The notes beneath the pieces were generated by a model that saw only the letters and a list, made by a program, of their open reading frames with translations, ran no database searches and had not been told where the DNA came from. DNA of 64,000 nt from Fragilariopsis cylindrus CCMP1102 (taxonomy: Eukaryota > Bacillariophyta > Bacillariophyceae > Bacillariales > Bacillariaceae): contig FMBT01000311.1 in the NCBI GenBank assembly GCA_900095095.1, positions 1 through 64,000 of the forward strand, in the 5' to 3' direction. A program made the position numbers and the translations under genes. Positions within the stretch are counted from its first letter, which is position 1; each line of letters begins with the position of its first letter. This document shows positions 1 to 9,395 of this stretch, piece after piece.

Positions 1-45
1 TCACGACTCAACCTATACACTGAACCAAGAACTGAACCAACCACA

Positions 46-2610
46 ATGAAAAATAGTGATACCCTCATCAACCATGAGGGTCTACAGCAGCGAAAAGAAG
101 AGATAGACAAAGTCAGTATTGGGACGTACATACTTAAATATTGGATTGGAGTACCGTACAGAGGAATTGTAATGAACAATACAGGCAAATACTACAAAAT
201 ACTATACGAAGATCATGACGAAGAAGAACTTAACCATACAGAGGTAATACAATATGAGAAAAAGTACAGAGGAGAGGGAAGAATGACAAAAGAAGTAGGA
301 AGACGAATGAGACTTACAAAACCGTTAGGGGACTGGATCGTACAAGCTAATGATTCTGAGAGGCTGTGGCCATTCTATTATTCAGAAGAAACAGACGTAC
401 TATACAGGAGTTACAGAAAAGAATGGCACACCAATGGAGAATACTACTATGACTGCCATAAAATAGCAGACAACGATACATACAACTACAAACCCGATGG
501 AAATGTGGAAAGACTACCGAAAGATGCAACACCAACAGACGTGATGGACACTGAAGACGGATGGAGAATATCAGAACACCACTCAATAAGACAACAAGAA
601 GAACAATGCGTGGAGAGCAAAACGATAATACAATATCTACAGTCACAAGAAGAACATGTGTCACAGTACTATGCAGAAATAAACTTTCTAACAACACCAT
701 TTGAAGTTTACGAACTCATCAAATCACCAAGAAAATACAACATAGCGACCGATGGAGGAGCAATACCACTCAAAGGATCTCTGGGATTTGTTGTTGCCAA
801 TGAAGATGGAACAGTACTATTATCTTGCTACGGACAACCATCAGGAAATGACCCACTATCATTCAGATCTGAAATATGTGCACTACTAGCAGCAGCAAAG
901 CTACTACAATTGATAACAGAATACTATGACAACCAAATACAATGTGAAGAGCCGGCAAGAGGAAAAATACAGGTATACACAGACAGCCTAAGTATGATAA
1001 AGAAATTAGAAGCATATGATGAATATCCAACAGCTCACCTAAAGACAGTACTTAACTCAGAGTGGGATGTCCTTTCAGCATTAAGTAGGACCCTGAAGAA
1101 ATTCAGAACGTATCCAAAACTAAGCTGGGTAAAGAGTCACCAAGATGATATGGTTTTTGATAAGAAAACAATGCCACTGGATGCCTATCTAAACTCAGAA
1201 GCAGATGAATTAGCAACGATAGGACTGAAGCGACTACAAGAAAAACCTATTGTACCACTGGATCCAAACACATGTGTACAATTCCACATAGAAGGGAGAA
1301 CAATAACAAGAAACTTCAAAAACACAGTGAGAGAAATAATACAACTGACACCACTAAGGAAATTCTACTGCATCAGATTCAAATGGAGTGACAATATATT
1401 CGATCTAATTGATTGGGATATATTCCGACCAGTCTACAAGAAACGCCTATCAACACAAGGAATAGCATGGATGCATAAATTTTGCATAAAGAAACTTCCA
1501 ACAGGAGAAAGAGTACACAAAAGAGACCACTTCCATGAAAAGAGATGCGCGTCATGTTTGGATGATGAAGATGATGACCACATCCTCCAGTGTGTTCACA
1601 GAAGAAGCGTAAGAAAGAAGGTTGTCAATCAAATAAATGTACTGCGCAAAACAGTGGACAAGAACTTGTGTGACATACTACAGGAAGGTTTAATGGCTTA
1701 CTTCAAAGGGGACTGCATGTCCAACACCATGTTCAGAATAAGAGGGGGGAAAGGCATGGAAAGGTACAAAAACTTAATAGATGAACAAACAGTAATAGGA
1801 TGGGACAATCTGTTAAGAGGAAAATTTTCAAAGGAGTGGAGAATACAACAGAAAGCATATAAGACAAGACTACGCCTAGTAGATCCAATTGAGTATGATA
1901 GGATGAAAAGACAGAAGAAAAGACAACAAGAGCAACACAATGATGCAAACAACAACAACAAAACAACCAAAAGCAAAAATAAAACAGAAGAATTTCATGG
2001 TTTCTTTCAGTCAATAGTACCAATAATATTAGAAATGTGGACAGATAGGTGCATTGACAGAAATACACCAGTATTAGGGGGGAGAATAGTAGCAGAATAT
2101 GAATCTCTATGCAAGAGAATAACTCATCTGTATACATTAAGAGAAATGGTATTGCCAGAAGATGAAATTAAAATATATGATGAAACACTACTATCAAAAC
2201 TTGCAGACACAAACCAACAATTGAAAAAGTGGATCAACAGATGGAGACCAGTAATAGATCACAGCATGAAAAGAGTGAAAGAACTAGCACAAGACAACAG
2301 TATACCGATATGGCAACACTTCACTGCAAACAAACCAGCAAAGACCAAGGTATCAAGGAAAACAACAAAGCAATCGAAACCAAAGAAATATTCCAATAAT
2401 CCATTGACAAATGTGTACACCAGATTAAAGAAGAAGAGATCATCAAGTAGAGTACTTCCAGTAATCAAGAAAATCAAACATAAGGTTAATCATTTGATAT
2501 CATCATTGTACAACAAATTGGGAAAGAAGAGATCAACTAGCAGAGAGCAAACAGCATTGGAGGTGGGAAAGCAGATCATTGATGACAGATTTGGAGATGA
2601 ACCTAAGTAA
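46..2610 (+). CDS. RNase H-domain protein of retroelement type
   Basis: An 854-residue frame starting at an ATG in a CACAATGA context. Residues about 25-75 form a small Tudor/chromo-like beta domain ending in YEDHDEEEL. A type I RNase H domain follows with all four acidic residues: D236 (IATDGG), E276 (FRSEI), D313 (VYTDS) and D387 (SEADELA). A Cys/His cluster (CASC...HILQC, about residues 505-525) resembles the zinc knuckle found behind RNase H in many non-LTR reverse transcriptase ORFs. The C-terminus is Lys/Arg-rich. RNase H of this kind removes RNA from RNA:DNA hybrids. No reverse transcriptase motif is visible, and the window starts just upstream, so this may be the downstream ORF or the C-terminal part of an element. 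Family (LINE-like or other) is unresolved. The frame is open throughout. Confidence 0.7.
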   Translation: MKNSDTLINHEGLQQRKEEIDKVSIGTYILKYWIGVPYRGIVMNNTGKYYKILYEDHDEEELNHTEVIQYEKKYRGEGRMTKEVGRRMRLTKPLGDWIVQANDSERLWPFYYSEETDVLYRSYRKEWHTNGEYYYDCHKIADNDTYNYKPDGNVERLPKDATPTDVMDTEDGWRISEHHSIRQQEEQCVESKTIIQYLQSQEEHVSQYYAEINFLTTPFEVYELIKSPRKYNIATDGGAIPLKGSLGFVVANEDGTVLLSCYGQPSGNDPLSFRSEICALLAAAKLLQLITEYYDNQIQCEEPARGKIQVYTDSLSMIKKLEAYDEYPTAHLKTVLNSEWDVLSALSRTLKKFRTYPKLSWVKSHQDDMVFDKKTMPLDAYLNSEADELATIGLKRLQEKPIVPLDPNTCVQFHIEGRTITRNFKNTVREIIQLTPLRKFYCIRFKWSDNIFDLIDWDIFRPVYKKRLSTQGIAWMHKFCIKKLPTGERVHKRDHFHEKRCASCLDDEDDDHILQCVHRRSVRKKVVNQINVLRKTVDKNLCDILQEGLMAYFKGDCMSNTMFRIRGGKGMERYKNLIDEQTVIGWDNLLRGKFSKEWRIQQKAYKTRLRLVDPIEYDRMKRQKKRQQEQHNDANNNNKTTKSKNKTEEFHGFFQSIVPIILEMWTDRCIDRNTPVLGGRIVAEYESLCKRITHLYTLREMVLPEDEIKIYDETLLSKLADTNQQLKKWINRWRPVIDHSMKRVKELAQDNSIPIWQHFTANKPAKTKVSRKTTKQSKPKKYSNNPLTNVYTRLKKKRSSSRVLPVIKKIKHKVNHLISSLYNKLGKKRSTSREQTALEVGKQIIDDRFGDEPK

Positions 2611-3064
2611 TAAATAAATGTAGAATAAATTTGGCGGGTAGATTGTTGACTTTCTGTCTTTCTAAGACCTTAAGGAGCAAAGCTGCAGCTATTAAATAAT
2701 AAATTATATGAACATCAGCGTGGGGTGCACAAACATGGTGCCATATACGCAGTAGTATAGTCAATCTATTAGGTCGAATATCTCGGAAGACTATCGTCAA
2801 AAGATTCTAGCTACGTTTTAAAAATAGGAAATGTCAGGATTCGTTTTGCTTATGTTAAAATATGGATTATTTGGTATGTTTAAATATATAGTTATGTGTA
2901 AAGTATGTATAATGTACAGAGATATATTCTTAAAAAGTATCGTATCGCATCATATATATCATTTGGAAGTCGGAACCCATCCTTGAGACAAATGATGATA
3001 ATGATGATTATGGAGAATGAAAGAGATAAAAGTAAAAACTACCACGATAGTAGATTTTTTTTGT
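2611..3064. other. Spacer between two convergent genes
   Basis: AT-rich sequence with no poly-A tail typical of a LINE end, no recognisable RNA gene and no repeat. It holds the 3' flanks of the RNase H ORF (plus) and the secreted-protein gene (minus). Confidence 0.6.
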
Positions 3065-3904
3065 TTATGCCAACATTATTGAAGCAGCGAATGTCATAAC
3101 AAGAGCAGCGGTAGAGAACGCAACGGTGTTCCCTGCACTGACAGAGAGAACAGGATCGGATATGTCAATATCTTCGGGGGTTGATGAGACCCAGTCATTA
3201 TCTTTCGAGATGATCGAGATTTCAACTGGATCTGATGAGTCGGTGGAGGTATCTTCCGAGATATCAACAGAAGTATCTTGTTCTGTTTCAACTGGATCTT
3301 CCATTGGTGCTCCTTGTGCGATACAGGAATTGTCTTTAACAAAGTTCAAATATACGGCAACATCTTCTTCGCTATCAGCAGCATCGAAGTTGTATGCAAC
3401 CTTCATGATATCATCGAATGTACCAACATCGACACCCGATGGTGAAAGATGTCCAGCTCTAGAATCCTTTACGGTAGTATCACCATCCATAGAGAAATTG
3501 TAAACGTAACAATAGTCCATCATATCGTCCGCATTGTGTGACCCCCATGCTGTGTATGAACGGTATTCTATTGTACAATCAGAACAGGTATTGTCTGTAC
3601 ATTTATGCCAATGTTCATATACCTTATCGGTATCACATGAAACAACATCCATTTTGGAATAGGCAGGTTCTGTTGTTAAACCATCCGCACTTGTTATAGT
3701 ATCGACAACACAGAATGAACCCATATCAAGCATAGTGATCTTATCGATTAAACCATCGTATAACGTTGTTCCATCACAATCATCTTGGTATTGAGTAAAG
3801 GCAATGGGGGGCGAGAACTCAACAGAATGATCTTCCATAGCGGAAACAGATCCGACGATGGCGGTGGTGGCGATTAATGCAGTGGTGGTAGTAGAGAATT
3901 TCAT
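3065..3904 (-). CDS. Secreted, probably GPI-anchored Cys-containing protein, unknown function
   Basis: 279 residues. The N-terminus is a clear signal peptide (MKFSTTTTALIATTAIVGSVSA, cleavage near residue 22). The middle (about 35-200) has around ten cysteines, including the pair cluster CTDNTCSDC, suggesting a disulfide-rich extracellular domain. A Ser/Asp/Thr-rich stalk (about 205-250) follows, then a C-terminal hydrophobic stretch of about 20 residues with no cytoplasmic tail (AFSTAALVMTFAASIMLA), preceded by small residues (SVSAGN). That is the pattern of a GPI-attachment signal. No known family was recognised. The start is the first Met of the frame. It is divergent from DPH1 across about 0.9 kb. 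Confidence 0.72.
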   Translation of the reverse strand: MKFSTTTTALIATTAIVGSVSAMEDHSVEFSPPIAFTQYQDDCDGTTLYDGLIDKITMLDMGSFCVVDTITSADGLTTEPAYSKMDVVSCDTDKVYEHWHKCTDNTCSDCTIEYRSYTAWGSHNADDMMDYCYVYNFSMDGDTTVKDSRAGHLSPSGVDVGTFDDIMKVAYNFDAADSEEDVAVYLNFVKDNSCIAQGAPMEDPVETEQDTSVDISEDTSTDSSDPVEISIISKDNDWVSSTPEDIDISDPVLSVSAGNTVAFSTAALVMTFAASIMLA

Positions 3905-4808
3905 GATAATTTATTTAGATTTGGTATCTTTGGGAGAGGAATTATGATTTATATGAAAGTTGGATGAGTATTGAGAAGAAGTTGCTTGGTGCACCTGTTT
4001 CGATTTGATTTTATGTGACAGTCATGTGAAGAATCTTGAAACATTTTCTTGTATCAAATCCTTCTTGATATGGCAGAGGCGATGGTTCACGCGATTATAC
4101 GTAAGTTTCACTTGTGTTTCGCATACGGAAGCAAGGTGCTCGATGTTCGTTCGTTCAAAATTTGCAAAATCATTGGTAGTATCATACCGTTGGGTCAGAT
4201 TTGAGTCCGGCAACTTCCTTAGATTTGGAAAGATTCGAATCATATAGCTCTTATAAAATACAGCCTTGAAAAAGGCTTATCAATTATTTCAGCGCGAAAT
4301 TTTATTTCTTCCCGTAAAGGAAACATTTTACGTTTTACGCGACTTAAGTACTCGACGACTCGACTCAACGTCACGAATGGAACCATTGGATTTTTCCTCC
4401 AAGTGAACCTCAAGCAACGCACTTGTTCCTCACGAAGCGTAACATGCAGTAAGACACGAGTAACTAGGGACTGATCAATACATGCGAGTATTGCTGTAGT
4501 ATGATTACGGTAATTACCAGCTATGGAATACAACTATTACTGTACGGTAGAATATCATCTCCTAGGAGCGAATCGCATCCGTGACTGAAGGGATCCAGTC
4601 CCGGTACAAATACATTCTCAATTCTCTTGCACATCTCGTCTCATGACCAATCAAAATAATAATATCTCTTTGATGTGATGAAGAAGCAAGGATTTTCTCT
4701 TTCTTTGATGTTCCGTCACTCATCACTCAAGCGTACTTTTAGCTAAACTCGAAAAACGAGGGGTCTACAATCACTGAACGATGTCATCATCATCACAAAA
4801 CGAGAACA
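3905..4808. promoter_or_regulatory. Spacer holding two divergent promoters
   Basis: 904 bp between the minus-strand secreted-protein gene and plus-strand DPH1, so both promoters must lie here. I see no TATA element I would trust and no RNA gene. Short ORFs inside it overlap on both strands and look random. Confidence 0.5.
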
Positions 4809-6542
4809 ATGAATAATGATGAAACAAACAACAACACCGTAGTCGCGAAGAATCCAGCGGTAGCTGAGAAGGCTGTACCAGTAGTATCGGCGATGTTGGC
4901 AGCAGTGTCAATCGACGATACTACATCTAGTACGGTGGCTGATGCTGAGACAGAGACTGTTACAACGAAACCGAAGAAGAAGAAGACTGGTGTACGAAGA
5001 ATTATTCGTAAAAAGAAAAAAGGACGAAGAGATGGCGACGATGATACTGATGGTATTGATCCTGTACTATTAGAAAAAGTAATGACGGAATCGAATTTAC
5101 CACAAGCCTATTCATTTGAAATTTCCAAGACTGTGAAACGCATCAATCAGATTTTACAATTGAAAATCGAGAAACAAAAACAACAAAATCTAACTGAAAA
5201 TGAGACAAAAGATAATACAAGTACAAGTACAAATAGTAGTACAAGTGTACATATTGCATTACAAATGCCAGAAGGATTATTATTATATGCCACAGTATTA
5301 TCGGATGTATTACAAAGATTAGTGATTGCCACCAACATTACTACATTAACAACACAAAGTACTGGTAATAATGAACAATTATTAACTGTCTCCGTATTAG
5401 GAGATGTGACATACGGTGCCTGTTGTGTCGATGATTTAGGTGCACGTGCCTTAGGATGTGATTTACTCGTCCATTATGGACATTCGTGTTTAGTACCAAT
5501 TCAACATACGGTCATACCCTGTTTATATGTCTTTGTGGAAATTACGATTGATGTACCACATTTAGTAGAATGTTTTCATCAAACTATACTGAAAGAACAG
5601 AAGAATAGTAAGAGTAAACCAAATAATAAGAACAATATAATTGTATACCTGTTGGGAACAATCCAATTTCGTCATGCATTAATGGAAGCACGTCGTTTAT
5701 TAAGAGATGATGAACGATATTTATATAATGTATCAATACCACAAGCAAAACCATTATCACCTGGTGAAGTTTTAGGTTGTACATCACCAGTATTAACAAA
5801 AACAACAACAATATCTGGCGGCGATGATGAACAAGAACCAATTCAAACTCAAATTGTTTTATTTATTGCCGATGGACGATTTCATTTAGAATCCACAATG
5901 ATATCCAATCCACATATACATAAATTTTATCGATATGATCCATACCCAAAAAAATTAACAGAAGAAACTTATAATAATAAACAAATGAAAACATTACGGT
6001 ATAATGCTATATTAAAAGCAAAGAAAGCTATTGCAGTAAAAAGTAATAACAATACAACAAGTACTTGTGTATTTGGTATAATATTAGGTACATTAGGCCG
6101 GCAAGGCAATCCCGCATTATTAACAAAGATACAAACTCAATTAACCATACGGAATATCAAATCATTTGTAATGTTAGCATCGGAAATAACACCTATCAAA
6201 TTAGCATTATTTAAATCGAAAATATCGGTATGGATACAAATTGCCTGTCCACGTTTATCAGTGGATTGGGGTCATCATTTATCTGGATCGTCGAGTATAC
6301 CGGTATTAAATCCATATGAATTATTTGTGACATTAGATATTGTACAATGGAGAGGTAGTATTGATAATAATGATAATGATGAAGGTAACGAAGGTAACAA
6401 CGAAAATGACCAAGAAGATGATCAATCCTATCCAATGGACTACTATAGTCAAGATGGTGGTCCATGGAGTAATTATGGTGATGTTGATAATAAAAATAGA
6501 CAATATACAAAAGAAGAAACAACAATATCAGGAACAGCTTAA
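4809..6542 (+). CDS. DPH1: Diphthamide biosynthesis protein 1 (3-amino-3-carboxypropyl transferase subunit)
   Basis: 577 residues, single exon. DPH1 pairs with DPH2 to make a radical-type [4Fe-4S] enzyme that moves the 3-amino-3-carboxypropyl group of S-adenosylmethionine onto one histidine of elongation factor 2, the first step of diphthamide synthesis in the cytosol. The family signatures occur in order: ALQMPEGLL; VTYGACCVDD with C205/C206; HYGHSCLVP (around 224-232); SPGEVLGCTSP; DGRFHLES; YRYDPY; GTLGRQGNP; and QIACPRLSVDWG with C480. The spaced cysteines are the cluster ligands known in the family. Residues 1-130 are a low-complexity extension with a Lys/Arg block (about 54-74). The tail from about 520 is Asn/Asp/Glu-rich. 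DPH2 is not in the window. Confidence 0.96.
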   Translation: MNNDETNNNTVVAKNPAVAEKAVPVVSAMLAAVSIDDTTSSTVADAETETVTTKPKKKKTGVRRIIRKKKKGRRDGDDDTDGIDPVLLEKVMTESNLPQAYSFEISKTVKRINQILQLKIEKQKQQNLTENETKDNTSTSTNSSTSVHIALQMPEGLLLYATVLSDVLQRLVIATNITTLTTQSTGNNEQLLTVSVLGDVTYGACCVDDLGARALGCDLLVHYGHSCLVPIQHTVIPCLYVFVEITIDVPHLVECFHQTILKEQKNSKSKPNNKNNIIVYLLGTIQFRHALMEARRLLRDDERYLYNVSIPQAKPLSPGEVLGCTSPVLTKTTTISGGDDEQEPIQTQIVLFIADGRFHLESTMISNPHIHKFYRYDPYPKKLTEETYNNKQMKTLRYNAILKAKKAIAVKSNNNTTSTCVFGIILGTLGRQGNPALLTKIQTQLTIRNIKSFVMLASEITPIKLALFKSKISVWIQIACPRLSVDWGHHLSGSSSIPVLNPYELFVTLDIVQWRGSIDNNDNDEGNEGNNENDQEDDQSYPMDYYSQDGGPWSNYGDVDNKNRQYTKEETTISGTA

Positions 6543-8233
6543 GCTTAATAATAATGGTTTATATACGAGTATGGCATGTCATGACGTCGGGTAATGGATG
6601 ATGTGATGAGATGAACTCAAGACGAAACTACTTTTGTTTCTCTTTTCTCAGGTAAGTACGTGTTATCTTTTTACCTACCTCTATCGTTATTGTTATTGGT
6701 CACGTTCCGATTCTCGTTTCGTTTCGTATGAGCTGCTGCTTTGCTTGCTCTGTCTGCACATAATAAATATCGATCGGAGGAGTCTTTCTGTCTGTTATGC
6801 ATATAACATGCATATACTTTTACATGCGTGAATCTCATTTGAGGCCCCGAAGTTTTCAATCTTTGGTTCTCTTCCATATTTGCGCAATATCAAACATAAT
6901 AAACCCATGTTCACTTTATCCAAACTTTTGCGAAATTTATATGAAAAAGAAAGTTATTTTCTTTTTCCTACCACCGTGTTTGGACCATTCTATTGGGTAC
7001 AATTCTTTTCTTCATATTTTACTTAATTATTTATGTATATCGATTCATTTCTTTCTCAGACTCACCTGATAATGTATTTTCCGTTTTTCTTGTTATTGTT
7101 CTTGTTTTATGATATGCAATTGAATCGATAGTGGCCTACTAGACATGATTGCAATATCCTAAGAAGAATAAAGGATGGAATTATTCGGCTACTCTATTGA
7201 CACGAAGAAGGCCTCCAATTAGGTAGAGATGGAAGGGGGTCATCGGCCATATAGTCTGCCCGTTTCGTCGTGGATGATCGATTCACATGACCGCATTTGT
7301 ACCTAAAGTAAATGGGTATAGCGGAATGAACGAGCCGAGGCATCACCCTCCGTTGCTTTATCGGTCCGTGGTAACCGTCGTAACCGAACGAATGAGGATC
7401 CTCGTCCGGATAAGGGTTGGGTGGGGTTAAAGTGAAACAGTCGAAAGTGCTGTGCCTACAGCCTTACTATTCATCTCCGAGCCTGGTAGATATAATTGAA
7501 CAATTTACCGCCTCAAGAATCTTTGGGAGTTTTTGATTTATTATTAGCACAAGACGCTACTGTATATTATAATCACACGCATCATCCTACGTTCATGGTG
7601 ATCCTCCTCGAATAATATGCTAGCAGTATGTTAGTCATGCGTTGGTATTGCAAAAGACGAAGGAGAATTCAATCGTCTACTACTACTTACCTACAATAAA
7701 TTAAATTATAGTTGTAAATGTTGACGACAATACTACTTTCAGTTTAAGTTTTTCTTTTCTCCTTTAAGTTACTAGGTCGTTTACGTAAAAGCTAGCTAGA
7801 TATTTCATTTTCCCCTTGATTTTAACTTGTGGTGTGGAAATTAAAAAGATCCCATGTCCAACGCGGTGAAGCTACAGTACAGTAAAGCAAGCAAGTGAAT
7901 GGAGTCGAGTAGGCGCACTTTTTTTTGCGTGATTATGCATGTATGAAAGAATTGAATATCGATCTTTTCAATCCCGTGCCATCAGTTTCGACGATGGCGT
8001 GTGTGTTGTGTAATTTTATCGAAATAACGATAGAGCATGACCGAAGATTGCTAACTTTTATTTTAAGGTTTCGCTCGGCTTCTTTGATTAAAATGAGACA
8101 ACTTTTTACTAGTAGCTCTGCTGTTTCTTTTCTATAATGTCATAATATGGTACTCGTCTCGTCTCGTCTCGTCTCATGGTAGTAAGCAAGCAGATAGTAG
8201 AACAAATCGGAATAATAGCAATAATAATAAATA
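6543..8233. other. Long spacer, no protein gene seen
   Basis: 1.7 kb between DPH1 and a GPI-like protein gene. Short ORFs overlap on both strands with no family resemblance. Positions about 7190-7480 are clearly richer in G and C than the surroundings and contain short self-complementary words (for example GGTAACCGTCGTAACC near 7369-7384), so a structured RNA is conceivable, but no tRNA, snRNA, SRP or RNase P signature was found. From about 7990 the sequence matches the flank of the paralogous gene near 48 kb. A short (TCTCG)n run lies at about 8154-8175. Confidence 0.55.
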
Positions 8234-9175
8234 ATGAGTAGCAACATCACCGCTGCTGCTGCTGCCGAAGCTTGTCGAGTTGTCGCATTCACAGAATGGG
8301 TTACATCAAACTCTACATCGTTACAGGGAGAATTTGCGGTGGAAAAATTACAATCTATACAGCAAACGAATGAATTGTTTGCAATTGCTGAAGCAAAATG
8401 TGAAGGATATATCAAGGCTTATAATATTGCAGCAGGAAGGACATGTATATTACAACAGCAGTGGTCATCGTCATCGTCATCGTCGTCATCTGATGACAAC
8501 TTGACAAATAATGTTACTTATACTGAATTTTGGGAGGGTGAAGGGGCAAATATGGATGGTTCCTATACTTTAGCAGCAATTCTTGCTTATACTGATGATT
8601 TTACATCCATTGCAAAATTAAATTTATGTGCCAATGATTGTTATGTATCTGAAGCCGGAGAACCTGGATGTTTATTTGGTCAATCAGTTATACCCCTCAT
8701 TGGACAAATATCACAAAGTCATGTCTGTTCTGTTGACTGGTCTGGAATGGACAATGCATGGAATGAATTACAAGTATGTGCTGCTAGAGCTGTTTTTAAT
8801 AGTAACAATCATTACGATGACATTGAAAATGTAAATCAAGATGCTATGGTAAATAGTTACCAAGAGCAAAGAGATAAAGCAGTTGCGTGTGCAATCAAGG
8901 CTTGTAGTAATCCTACTAAATCCGAATCCACGCGATTGACTCCACCAGGAGGAAGAAGAGGAGGAGTTGTAATCATTGCATCAACATTGATGATGCTTTT
9001 TCTCTTGACGCACACATAATATCTTGGTGGTATGATATGGTAGTATAATATAAATGAAAAGTCAATAGTATCATCAGCATCGGTTATTTGAATGCGGTAA
9101 TGCAGACAATAGATAGCACTTAATTTACATAGAAAAAACATTTACCTAATACTGTGCCGAACATAGAAGATGGAA
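7990..9175 (+). repeat. Segmental duplication, copy 1 (gene plus both flanks)
   Basis: This stretch matches the reverse complement of about 47040-48215. The match covers the coding region and continues into both flanks. Upstream, the word AGCATGACCGAAGATTGCT is shared exactly and is followed by TTTATTTTAAGGTTTCG in both copies. Downstream, TATCATCAGCATCG and the AATACTGTGCCGAACAT region recur with a few changes. The flanks have many small indels, so the copy event is not recent. Confidence 0.85.
8234..9019 (+). CDS. Cys-rich surface protein with GPI-like tail, copy 1 of a paralogous pair
   Basis: 261 residues of unrecognised family. The product at 47205-48023 (minus) is a close paralog across the full length, sharing for example LQSIQQTNELFAIAE, TCILQQQWSSS and SQSHVCSVDWSGMDNAWNEL. 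About ten cysteines have matching positions in both copies. The C-terminus ends PPGG, then basic residues, then a hydrophobic run (GVVIIASTLMMLFLL), as in GPI-anchor signals. The N-terminus (MSSNITAAAAAEACR) is not a convincing signal peptide, so either an upstream exon is missed or export is unconventional. A Ser-repeat around residues 78-86 varies in length between the copies. Function is unknown. Confidence 0.75.
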   Translation: MSSNITAAAAAEACRVVAFTEWVTSNSTSLQGEFAVEKLQSIQQTNELFAIAEAKCEGYIKAYNIAAGRTCILQQQWSSSSSSSSSDDNLTNNVTYTEFWEGEGANMDGSYTLAAILAYTDDFTSIAKLNLCANDCYVSEAGEPGCLFGQSVIPLIGQISQSHVCSVDWSGMDNAWNELQVCAARAVFNSNNHYDDIENVNQDAMVNSYQEQRDKAVACAIKACSNPTKSESTRLTPPGGRRGGVVIIASTLMMLFLLTHT

Positions 9176-9395
9176 GATCGTATTGCAATAAGAGAGATGA
9201 TTATCTACAAAGTTGACTTCGTAGTACTAGTGGTACAGTCCCAAGTACGACAGCAATTGATGTTGATGATGATGCTGCTTGCTACTTATATTAAATGCCT
9301 ATGCTACTAATTGGTGTGTATGTAATGCTAGCTACTTTTTTGTTTTTTGTTAATAGTGCGATGATCTATTTTGTGAGTCGATTTCATTATTACAT
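9020..9395. other. Spacer between convergent genes
   Basis: 376 bp. The first 155 bp belong to the duplicated block shared with the 47 kb region. The rest shows nothing recognisable. Confidence 0.5.
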
